From contig QJZC01000008.1 in the NCBI GenBank assembly GCA_003247575.1, forward strand, positions 1 to 64,000: a DNA stretch of 64,000 nucleotides. The letters are read 5' to 3'. The DNA comes from Pseudomonadota bacterium. GTDB lineage: Bacteria; Myxococcota_A; UBA9160; SZUA-336. The notes beneath the pieces were generated by a model that ran no database searches, had not been told where the DNA came from, and worked only from the letters and a program-made list of their open reading frames with translations. The position numbers were made by a program, and so were the translations under genes. Below are positions 40,262 through 48,214 of this stretch, in pieces. Within the stretch, counting starts at the first letter, position 1; each line of letters opens with the position of its first letter.

Positions 40262-41893
40262 ATGGAGAATCAGGATTCTCGTTCGCCAGCAGCCGTTGAA
40301 CTGGAAACTTCGACCACTGGTTCCGCGTCGTTCAGATCGGATCTGACCTCGGGCTTCCTGGTCTCTCTGATCGCACTTCCCCTGTGCCTGGGAATTTCGA
40401 TGGCCAGCAACTTTCCTCCGATGGCCGGCCTGATCACAGCCATCGGAGGCGGGCTCATCGCAACGTGGCTGTCGAACTCGCAGCTGACGATCAAGGGCCC
40501 CGCTGCCGGGCTGATCGTGATTGCGCTCGGAGCCGTGATCGATCTCGGACAAGGCGACCTCGCGGCCGGATATCGCATGGCGCTCGCAGTCGGCGTCGTT
40601 GCGGGGATGTTGCAGGTCGCTCTCGGAGTCTTTCGGCTGGGGACGATCGGAGAGCTGTTTCCCACCTCGGCGGTCCACGGCATGCTCGTCGCCATCGGGG
40701 TGATCATCGCGAGCAAGCAGGCGTATGTGATGATCGGCGTTGCGCCGGAGGGGGGGGAGCCGATCTCGTTGCTCGCGCACCTTCCCCACGCCCTGCTGGA
40801 GCTGAACCCAGCTGTAGCGGCCATCGGGTTCACGAGCCTTGCGCTGCTGTTCGGGCTGCCCGCGGCGAGGCAGGCATGGCTTCGTCGGGTGCCTGCGCCC
40901 ATCCTCGTGCTCCTGTTGTCGATCGGTGCAGGAGTCGCGCTCGGCTTCGCGCAGCCACACAGCTACGAGTTCATCGGATCGCGCTACACGATCGGCCCGG
41001 ACCTGTTGGTTCAGATCTCCGACAGCCCTCTGTCGATCTTCGCGTTCCCAGATTTCTCGGCCTTGACCTCGTTTGCTGGCTGGAAGTACGTCCTCATGTT
41101 CACCTTGGTCGGGTCGCTGGAATCCCTTCTCAGCGCCAAGGCGATCGACCTGCTGGATCCTTATCAGCGCCGCTGCGATCTGAATCGCGACCTGGTCGCG
41201 GTAGGCGCCGCCAACACCTTGGTCGCTCTGGTCGGCGGGCTTCCGATGATCAGCGAGATCGTGCGTAGTTCGGCCAACATCAGCAACGGTGCTCGCACGC
41301 GACACGCGAATCTCTACCACGGCCTGTTCCTCCTGGCCTACGTGGCGTTGCTCTCGCCGGTGATGCAGCTCATCCCGCTGGCGGCGCTCGCGGCGATGCT
41401 GGTCTATACGGGATGCCGGCTCGCTTCGATCCGGGAGTGGGTGCACATGGCGCAGGTTGGATCCGAACAGCTTGCAATCTTTCTCACGACCTTGGTGGTG
41501 ACCCTTGCGACGGACCTGCTCGTGGGCGTAGGCAGCGGTATCGCGCTCAAGATGATCATCCACATGCGCAATGGGGTGCCCCTGCGCGCGTTCTTGCGTC
41601 CGGATCTTCACATCCAGGAGGAGTCGGACTCGAAGCATCGCGTGTATGTGCGTGATGCGGCGATCTTCTCCAACTGGCTCCGGCTCAAGGAGGCGCTCGA
41701 AACGTATGCCAGGCCCGCGGTTGTGTTGGATCTTTCGCACTCGATCTACGTCGATCACACGGTGATGTCGAAGCTCGACGAGCTACGCAACGAATTCAAG
41801 CGCTCCGATCGCTCGCTCGAGGTCATCGGTCTTGCACAGCACAGCTCGCTCTCGACCCATCACCTGGCTGCGCGTCGGCGCGCGACGGCCTAG
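40262..41893 (+). CDS. SulP-family anion (probable bicarbonate) transporter
   Basis: A 543-residue SLC26/SulP protein. The membrane domain begins FRSDLTSGFLVSLIALPLCL, followed by ISMASNFPPMAGLITAIGGG and LTIKGPAAGLIVIALGAV, as in SulP transporters that work beside NDH-like subunits. Further on, SLESLLSAKAIDLLDPYQRR and a short STAS-like C-terminal region (AVVLDLSHSIYVDHTVMSKL) are visible. AGGAG precedes the ATG. The DabA gene starts 16 bp after its stop, so the two are co-transcribed. SulP members carry bicarbonate or sulfate; the neighbouring DabA argues for bicarbonate. Confidence 0.92.
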   Translation: MENQDSRSPAAVELETSTTGSASFRSDLTSGFLVSLIALPLCLGISMASNFPPMAGLITAIGGGLIATWLSNSQLTIKGPAAGLIVIALGAVIDLGQGDLAAGYRMALAVGVVAGMLQVALGVFRLGTIGELFPTSAVHGMLVAIGVIIASKQAYVMIGVAPEGGEPISLLAHLPHALLELNPAVAAIGFTSLALLFGLPAARQAWLRRVPAPILVLLLSIGAGVALGFAQPHSYEFIGSRYTIGPDLLVQISDSPLSIFAFPDFSALTSFAGWKYVLMFTLVGSLESLLSAKAIDLLDPYQRRCDLNRDLVAVGAANTLVALVGGLPMISEIVRSSANISNGARTRHANLYHGLFLLAYVALLSPVMQLIPLAALAAMLVYTGCRLASIREWVHMAQVGSEQLAIFLTTLVVTLATDLLVGVGSGIALKMIIHMRNGVPLRAFLRPDLHIQEESDSKHRVYVRDAAIFSNWLRLKEALETYARPAVVLDLSHSIYVDHTVMSKLDELRNEFKRSDRSLEVIGLAQHSSLSTHHLAARRRATA

Positions 41894-41909
41894 GGCGCAG
41901 GAGGAGGGC

Positions 41910-44837
41910 ATGGGTGCTCCGAAGATCAGCGTCACTCCCATTGGAGTGGAAGGAGATCGAATGCACGCGCAAGCAGACGCCTCGCTGGACAACGACCGAG
42001 TTGCCGAACTCGAAGCTGCCGTCGCTGAAGCCGCGCGATGGCTCCCGCATCAGGGGCCGATCGGAGTCTTCGTCCACCACAACACGCTCGTAGAGCTCGA
42101 GGATCGGCCGTTTCACGACGCGATTCTCGAAGCGCATGCTCGGTTGGGAGCCGAGCCCTACTGGAGTGAAGTGGAGTATCGTCGTGCGCACCAGAACGGG
42201 CGCATCGACCCTGAGGATCTACGCTACGCACTCGATCGTGTGCTGGATCGCCGTCGTTCCCGCAAGCGGCGGCTCTGTGGGGGCCGGCTGTCTCTTGAGG
42301 AGCTGCGCGAACTGGCCCTGCATCACGACCTGGATCCCTTGGAGGCGCCCGCGGCGGAGTTCCTGCTGCGATCCGGCACGTTCTCGTCGGCGATCGTGCG
42401 CGCGGCACTTCTGCGGGCGAGCGAGCCTCTCGGGGTACCGCTTACCTCGGCCTCGCGGCGTCCACTCGAGCGGCCTCGCGACGTGTGCGTGCGTCTCGGG
42501 TGGAGCGATCCGGATTCCCGCGTACACGAAGTGCTGATCCCCGCGTGTGCCGCGTTCTGCGACCGTGGGGTGGCCAACCGCGCCTGGCCGGAGCGGGAGC
42601 TCGGGTTCTACGCTTCGATCCGAAGACTCTGGCAGGGACATCCACCAGGGGACTTCGGACGTGAGCTGGTCGCCGAGTTCGCGGCGCAGGAGTCTGAAGG
42701 ACTCGACGCGCGCGCGGCTACGCTGAGATCACTCGATGCGCTCGAGATTCCCCCGAAGGAATGGGGCACGTTCATCGCTGCGACCTTCCTCGCGTTGCCC
42801 GGCTGGTTCGGGATCATGCGCTGGATCGAACACGAGAGCGGAGAGGTCCCCATCGGCGAACCGGTTCTGATCCAGCTCTTGGCCGTGCGCCTGACCCTGG
42901 ACTTGCTGTCCCTGTCGCGTACGCTCGCAGAGTGCGGAGAGAGCTCCGATTCCCCCGCTCGCTTGTTCGAGCTGGCGATGCGCGAGCGCGAGCAGGTGCC
43001 GACGCGGGTGAGTGGCGCGGCGAGAGCGCTTCAGCTCGCCAGATTGGCCGATCTATGTGGCTGGGATGCGCCCGTAATCGAGGGGCTTGCGAACTCCGAC
43101 CTGAGGGCTCTCTTCCAGGCGCTCGATCACTTCGATGGGCTGGTGAGACGTCGTGTCTGGCACGAGGCCTATGAGCGGCACTACCGGCGAGAGATTCTGC
43201 TGGCGATTCGGGCAAAGTCGCGAATGCCGGACGATACGCCGCGGACGCCTCGTGCTCAGGTCGTCGTCTGCATCGATGAGCGTGAGGAATCCTTTCGCCG
43301 CCACATCGAAGAGGTCTGCCCCGAGATCGAGACGGTCGGTACGGCCGGATTCTTCGGAGTCGCCATCGACTATCGCGGGCTCGACGACCATGGCTATGCA
43401 CCGCTGTGTCCGGTGGTGGTGGCACCGGAACATGCGATCGAGGAGCGCGCCCACGAAGAAGATGTCCATCTGGTTCCGAAGCGAGTGCTCATGCGGGGTC
43501 TCTGGTTTCGTGGCCTTCATCGTGGGCGAGTCGCGGCACACAGCTACGGACATAGCTTCTGGGTCACGGCGCTGCTCGGCTGGGTCGCTGCGCTCCCGCT
43601 CGTGTTCTCGGTCCTGGCTCCTCGCTTTGCCGCGCGCATGGCGCGCGCAGCAAGCCGTGCGCTCAGCCCCAAGCCCCGGACGCGGCTCGAGAGAACCTAT
43701 TCGGGTGCCCAGAACGCACATGGAAAGCCACTGGGCTTTCGGCTCGAGGAGCAAATCGAACGTGTCGCCGGCCTCCTGCGTGGTGCCGGAATGGCGGAGC
43801 GCCTCTCCCAGGTGGTCCTGGTGCTCGGACACGGTTCGACGAGTCTCAACAATCCCCACGAGTCTGCGCATGATTGTGGAGCTTGCGGTGGACGCCAGGG
43901 TGGGGCGAACGCGCGCATCATCGCCGATATGGCGAACGATCCGGCAGTCCGTGCTGGGGTACGGGCCAAGGGAATCTCCATTCCCGACTCGGTCTGGTTC
44001 GTCGGTGGGCTCCATGACACGTGTAGTGACAATGTGGTCCTGTACGATCTCGATCTGGTGCCGAGCTCGCACCGGAGCGAGGTCGAGGCGCTGGCGGGTA
44101 TTCTCGATGAGGCCCGGGCACGAAATGCGCATGAGCGCTGTAGGCGCTTCGACTTTGCGCCCCGATCTCCGTCGTATGCATCCGCACTGAGGCATGTGGA
44201 ACGACGTGCGACCGCACTCGACGAGCCGCGGCCGGAGTACGGTCACGCCACGAATGCGATCTGCGTGGTCGGCCGGCGCAGGCTGACGCGACGGCTCTTT
44301 CTCGACCGGCGCGCCTTCCTGACGTCGTACGATCCAGTCGGAGATGTCGATGGCGCGATCCTGGCGGCAACCCTGGGAGCTGTGGTGCCCGTCTGCGCCG
44401 GGATCAACCTGGAGTACTACTTCTCGTTCGTGGACAACGAACGCTACGGCTGTGGAACCAAACTGCCGCATAACCTGACGGGCTGGCTCGGAGTCATGAA
44501 CGGTTCGAAGAGCGACCTACGCACGGGGCTGCCCTGGCAAATGGTCGAGATTCACGAACCCGTGCGGCTGCTCTTCGTGATCGAAGCCACGCCCGCCCGG
44601 ATCTCCGAGATCGCCCACGCGAACCCAGCGATCGCCCGAATGTTCTTCAACGGGTGGGTGCAGGTCGCCAGTGTGCATCCCGAGACAGGGCGCATCGCAG
44701 AGCTGCGGGGTGACGTCTGGCAAGCGCTGAGTGATGCACCGATTCGGCTGCTCCAGGCGCGCTCGTCTCCGGAGTGGTATCAGGGCCGGCGCGATGCGCT
44801 CGGGCCGGCATATGTCGGGCCGCTCGGCGGCAAGTGA
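41910..44837 (+). CDS. dabA: DabA, inorganic carbon (CO2/bicarbonate) uptake subunit (DUF2309)
   Basis: A 975-residue member of DUF2309/UPF0753. DabA is a beta-carbonic-anhydrase-like, zinc-dependent subunit that, driven by an NDH-like membrane partner, converts CO2 to bicarbonate inside the cell. The zinc ligands are all present: C454 and D456 (VVCIDERE), H641 (LGHGSTS) and C656 (AHDCGACGG). The C-x-D and H-to-C spacing of 15 match Halothiobacillus DabA. PIGVFVHHNTLVELEDRPFH near the N-terminus is also typical. The ATG at 41910 has AGGAGG upstream; an earlier in-frame ATG lies inside the SulP gene. Two NDH-like subunits follow, so the module seems complete. Confidence 0.96.
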   Translation: MGAPKISVTPIGVEGDRMHAQADASLDNDRVAELEAAVAEAARWLPHQGPIGVFVHHNTLVELEDRPFHDAILEAHARLGAEPYWSEVEYRRAHQNGRIDPEDLRYALDRVLDRRRSRKRRLCGGRLSLEELRELALHHDLDPLEAPAAEFLLRSGTFSSAIVRAALLRASEPLGVPLTSASRRPLERPRDVCVRLGWSDPDSRVHEVLIPACAAFCDRGVANRAWPERELGFYASIRRLWQGHPPGDFGRELVAEFAAQESEGLDARAATLRSLDALEIPPKEWGTFIAATFLALPGWFGIMRWIEHESGEVPIGEPVLIQLLAVRLTLDLLSLSRTLAECGESSDSPARLFELAMREREQVPTRVSGAARALQLARLADLCGWDAPVIEGLANSDLRALFQALDHFDGLVRRRVWHEAYERHYRREILLAIRAKSRMPDDTPRTPRAQVVVCIDEREESFRRHIEEVCPEIETVGTAGFFGVAIDYRGLDDHGYAPLCPVVVAPEHAIEERAHEEDVHLVPKRVLMRGLWFRGLHRGRVAAHSYGHSFWVTALLGWVAALPLVFSVLAPRFAARMARAASRALSPKPRTRLERTYSGAQNAHGKPLGFRLEEQIERVAGLLRGAGMAERLSQVVLVLGHGSTSLNNPHESAHDCGACGGRQGGANARIIADMANDPAVRAGVRAKGISIPDSVWFVGGLHDTCSDNVVLYDLDLVPSSHRSEVEALAGILDEARARNAHERCRRFDFAPRSPSYASALRHVERRATALDEPRPEYGHATNAICVVGRRRLTRRLFLDRRAFLTSYDPVGDVDGAILAATLGAVVPVCAGINLEYYFSFVDNERYGCGTKLPHNLTGWLGVMNGSKSDLRTGLPWQMVEIHEPVRLLFVIEATPARISEIAHANPAIARMFFNGWVQVASVHPETGRIAELRGDVWQALSDAPIRLLQARSSPEWYQGRRDALGPAYVGPLGGK

Positions 44838-44872
44838 GCTCGCTCCCCAGTTTCTAGTCCGGAGGTGTGTCG

Positions 44873-46207
44873 ATGTTTTCGGATTTGGCTTCGAGCCTGT
44901 CTGTGATCGCGGTGATCGCCGCTGGTATCCTGATCGGCAGTTCGCTCGTGGGAGTTCTCAGCATCGCCGGGCCGTGGCTCTTGATGCGCGAGGTCTCCGA
45001 AGCTTCTCGTCTGCGCGTCTTGTTCTATCTCCAGCTCGCGGGCTGGCTCGCCAGTCTGGTGCTCGCGGCCTGTGTGTTCGAGAGCGAGTCGGGTCAGCGA
45101 ATGGCCGCGTCGATCCACTGGCGGCCCGCCGAGGCGGTGGAACTCGAGCTGGGAGTCGTGATCGATGGCCTCGCCGCGAGCCTCCTGGTCGGGATCACGA
45201 GCCTCACCGGGATCGTGCAGCACTTCTCCTTCAGGTACCTGCACCGCGATGGTGGCAACGCGCGTTTCTTCTTCCTGCTCGAGCTCTTCCAGCTAGGGAT
45301 GATCCTGCTCGTGTCGGCGTCCCACCTCGTGGGTCTGATCGCTGGATGGGAGCTCGTGGGCCTATCGTCCACGTTCCTCATCGCCTACTTCCAGGAGCGG
45401 CGGGTGCCGGTCGAGAACGCGATGGTTGCCTTCGTCTCCTATCGGCTCTGCGACGTCGGGCTCGTGCTCGGCTCGGCGCTGCTCGTGCACGCACTGGGGA
45501 GCTCGAGCATCGCCGACTGGCCGACTCTGATGGACTCGGCGCGCCTCCATGCTTTCGAGTTGGAGCTGGCTGGCATCTGCTTTGTGGTTGCGACCTTGGG
45601 AAAGTCTGCACAGCTTCCTGCGAGCTCCTGGCTGCCGCGAGCGATGGAAGGGCCGACGCCGTCGAGTGCGATCTTCTACGGTGCGCTGTCGATCCATGCA
45701 GGAGTCTATCTGCTGATCCGGCTGCAGCCCCTGCTCGCGGTGGCGGTGAGTGCGCGCGTGCTCCTGCTGATCGTCGGGGGCGTGACCGCGCTCTATGCTG
45801 CGTTCGTCGGGCGGGTCGAGGCGGACGTGAAGTCGCGCTTGGCTCACGCTTCCATGGCGCAGGCCGGGTTCATGCTCATCGAGATTGGGCTCGGGCTTTC
45901 GACTTTGGCTGCCTGGCACTTGGGAGCGCACGCATGTTGGCGTACCTGGCAGTTTCTACGGGCTCCTTCGGCGCTGCACGATGCTCATCGCGCTCATCCC
46001 TTTCTGTCGCATACCCACGAGACGGAGGCTTCGGCCGGGCGAGCCTCCGCCACGGTACGCTGGTATGCCTTGCGTTTGGACCATTTCGGTCTCGATGAGG
46101 TCGTCTCGCGCGTGCTCATCCGGCCGGCGCGCAATCTGGCGGAGTTGCTCCAGCAGCTGGATCCATGGTCCGACCGCGCTAGGCGCGCCGCGAGGGGGAC
46201 CCGATGA
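44873..46207 (+). CDS. dabB: NDH-like proton-conducting membrane subunit (DabB-like, NuoL-type)
   Basis: A 444-residue polytopic protein of the proton-translocating NADH-quinone oxidoreductase family (NuoL/M/N). Diagnostic parts: VSASHLVGLIAGWELVGLSSTFLIAYFQ carries the conserved Glu in WELVGLSS, LGKSAQLPASSWLPRAMEGP the TM7/8 Lys and Pro region, and TPSSAIFYGALSIHAGVYLL the following helices. The C-terminal HLGAHACWRTWQFLRAPSALHD is characteristic of DAB-linked NDH subunits. It should couple the proton gradient to DabA. ATG 44873 lies 7 bp after GGAGG; a GTG six bases earlier is too close. The stop overlaps the next start by 4 bp. Confidence 0.88.
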   Translation: MFSDLASSLSVIAVIAAGILIGSSLVGVLSIAGPWLLMREVSEASRLRVLFYLQLAGWLASLVLAACVFESESGQRMAASIHWRPAEAVELELGVVIDGLAASLLVGITSLTGIVQHFSFRYLHRDGGNARFFFLLELFQLGMILLVSASHLVGLIAGWELVGLSSTFLIAYFQERRVPVENAMVAFVSYRLCDVGLVLGSALLVHALGSSSIADWPTLMDSARLHAFELELAGICFVVATLGKSAQLPASSWLPRAMEGPTPSSAIFYGALSIHAGVYLLIRLQPLLAVAVSARVLLLIVGGVTALYAAFVGRVEADVKSRLAHASMAQAGFMLIEIGLGLSTLAAWHLGAHACWRTWQFLRAPSALHDAHRAHPFLSHTHETEASAGRASATVRWYALRLDHFGLDEVVSRVLIRPARNLAELLQQLDPWSDRARRAARGTR

Positions 46208-47967
46208 TTCGCACAGATGTCACGCTGGGCTTGGGGCTCTGGAGTTGCTTGGTTCCGCTGTTGGCAGGTCTTTGGCTCGTGGTTCGAGGGGCGCAGCAGC
46301 GCAACCCGATCGCTCTGTCGTCGTGTGCCGCGGCTGCGGCCTGGCTCGGCTGTGTCGCTCTCGAGTTCTGGCCGGCTTCGCAGTCTGATCTCGGCCGGGC
46401 AGCGCAGAGTCTGACGTATGACCCGATCGGCACCACTCTGGCTCTCGCCCTTGCGACCGCAGGGCTCGCTCTCGCGCTGGGGCTTCCCGCAACGGAGCGC
46501 ACCGCGCGCGATCGCGGATGGCTTCTGATGAGCGAAGGCGCGCTGCTCACCCTCTATCTCGCAGATCGCTATCTGGTCTCCCCGAAGGCGCTCGAGGCTC
46601 TCGCGGTTCTGGCCGCGACCCTGCCCCTCGTGCTGACCCTGCGCGCGGGCCCGTTGGAGCGTGTCCGTGCGGCGAGTGCTGTCGGTGTGGCGCTGAGCTC
46701 GGCCTTACTGATCAGCATCGCGTGGGTTGCCGGGCTCGACCGCCTCTTGTGGCTGGGTGCGTTCATCCGCCTGGCGGCGTTTCCCCTGTACGGCTGGATG
46801 CTCTATCTGGCCGCTCGTGCGGATCTCGGGCTGTTCTGCCTCTTCGTCGTGAGTCAGCCCGGTCTATACCTCATTTCACATGGGGCGAACGCATCGATGG
46901 CGGAGCAGCCCATGCTGGTGGGAGCTCTCCAGCTCGGGGCGCTCGGAAGTGCCCTCTGTGGCGCCCTGCTGGGTAGCTTCGAGTCCGATCTCCGTCGTCA
47001 GCTCGGAGCCCTCGGAATGATCATGGGGGGGATTCTGGGGGCCAGCGTTCTCCACGCCCCGCAGGTCGCCTTGCCGGCACTCCTTGGGACCTGGTTTGCG
47101 CTCATCCTGGGAGTGGCCGGTCTTGCCCTCGTCATCTCGGCGCTGGAAGCCAGAGTGCACTCCTCGGAGACGCGAAGAATTGGACATCTCGGGCTGGACG
47201 CGCCAGCGCTGGGTGTCCTTGCGCTGACCTTCAGTCTGGCGGTGGCCGGTCTACCGGGCACGCTGGGGTTCGTCGCCGGTGAGCTGATGATCGAGGACTG
47301 GTTGGCGACTCGACCGGCGAGCGCGGCGCTCCTGGCGCTTTGTCTTGCCCTGACTGGCATTAACTGGGTCCGCGCGATCGCACGCATGTTGCCGAGTGTG
47401 GCTACCTTGAGACTGCCGCTCGACCTGATCCCGCGGGAGCGCTGCGCCGCGTTGCTGCTGGTGGCTCCGCTGATCGGCTTCGGGATTGCCCCTGGCTGGA
47501 TCCTGGCGGCGCCGGCTCCTGGAGCGGAGCGAGCAGATCTGAACTTCCGAGACGGTTGCTGCGTCTATATGTGCTGCGAGAGAGGACTGGAGAGCGGTTC
47601 CCATGAAGCTTCGAACTTGGATCGTCAGTGTCCTTGGTGCCTTGGTGGGTTCCTTCCCGATCGCCTCTTGGAGTTTGGAGCCTCTGGAAGAGGAGGCTGC
47701 CAGCGAGGAACTGCGGCGTGGGACGGGGATCTCGGATCGGGAGGCTGCGGCGGCGGAGGCATGCCTCTTCCCGCTGAAGCCACTTCCGCTGAACCCCTTT
47801 CCGCTGAATCCGGAAGGGAGTGCGCTGGATCGAATTCTCGCGTCCTATGGCGAGGCCACGATGCAGCGCGACGGGGTGCACGCAGGAACGAACGTTGCCC
47901 GGATGCTCGAGATTCTGCCCGAACAGATCCGTACCTGCACGGTCTGCGAGTGGGCAGTCTCTCCTAG
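46204..47967 (+). CDS. Second NDH-like membrane subunit (NuoN/M-type), with doubtful C-terminal extension
   Basis: The frame encodes 587 residues, but only about 440 look real: 12-14 hydrophobic helices from LGLGLWSCLVPLLAGLWLV to APLIGFGIAPGWIL, with EGALLTLYLADRYLVSPKAL, FIRLAAFPLYGWMLYLAARA and GVAGLALVISALEARVHSSE as NuoN/M-like sections. From about residue 447 the translation turns Cys/Gly/Ser-rich and runs through the next gene in another frame for 365 bp. In the +1 frame a TGA occurs at 47540-47542, just where such subunits usually end, so a 1-base frameshift (genuine or sequencing) is likely. It starts by ATGA overlap with the DabB-like gene and is probably part of the same complex. 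Confidence 0.8.
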   Translation: MIRTDVTLGLGLWSCLVPLLAGLWLVVRGAQQRNPIALSSCAAAAAWLGCVALEFWPASQSDLGRAAQSLTYDPIGTTLALALATAGLALALGLPATERTARDRGWLLMSEGALLTLYLADRYLVSPKALEALAVLAATLPLVLTLRAGPLERVRAASAVGVALSSALLISIAWVAGLDRLLWLGAFIRLAAFPLYGWMLYLAARADLGLFCLFVVSQPGLYLISHGANASMAEQPMLVGALQLGALGSALCGALLGSFESDLRRQLGALGMIMGGILGASVLHAPQVALPALLGTWFALILGVAGLALVISALEARVHSSETRRIGHLGLDAPALGVLALTFSLAVAGLPGTLGFVAGELMIEDWLATRPASAALLALCLALTGINWVRAIARMLPSVATLRLPLDLIPRERCAALLLVAPLIGFGIAPGWILAAPAPGAERADLNFRDGCCVYMCCERGLESGSHEASNLDRQCPWCLGGFLPDRLLEFGASGRGGCQRGTAAWDGDLGSGGCGGGGMPLPAEATSAEPLSAESGRECAGSNSRVLWRGHDAARRGARRNERCPDARDSARTDPYLHGLRVGSLS

Positions 47968-48166
47968 CGACGAGTTGCGGATGGCTGTAGTTGCCAGCAC
48001 GGTCTACCCGCTGCATATCGTCGGCCTGAACTCGGCACTCGAATACCTGTCGCAGGATCCGAATCCGCGCATCCGCTCGGGTGCGCGCCGCGCACTCGAG
48101 AGACAGAAGGGATTGCGCCGCAACACTGTCAGTTTGGCAGGTCGCGCCCAACCCCTGCAGAGGTAG
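47603..48166 (+). CDS. Small exported protein of unknown function
   Basis: A 187-residue protein with a good signal peptide (LRTWIVSVLGALVGSFPIAS). The mature part has a short Pro/Leu repeat (KPLPLNPFPLNP), a CTVCEWAVSP segment with two Cys, and a helical C-terminal half (MLEILPEQIRTCTVCEW, LRMAVVASTVYPLHIVGLNS) with HEAT-like pairs. No family recognised. CGGTTCCC before the ATG is not a strong ribosome site, but reading is supported by the signal peptide and by the implausible composition of the overlapping frame. It may be a periplasmic add-on to the DAB locus or independent. Confidence 0.6.
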   Translation: MKLRTWIVSVLGALVGSFPIASWSLEPLEEEAASEELRRGTGISDREAAAAEACLFPLKPLPLNPFPLNPEGSALDRILASYGEATMQRDGVHAGTNVARMLEILPEQIRTCTVCEWAVSPSDELRMAVVASTVYPLHIVGLNSALEYLSQDPNPRIRSGARRALERQKGLRRNTVSLAGRAQPLQR

Positions 48167-48214
48167 TCTGCCGAGCGAGCCCAAAGCTCTGACCCTCGTG
48201 CCGAGGGGAGTGTT

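Noticed and set aside
44873-47967. Part of respiratory complex I (nuo operon)
   Set aside because: Only two proton-channel-type subunits are present, with no NuoA-K core or peripheral arm, and they follow dabA directly; a DAB-type module explains them better.
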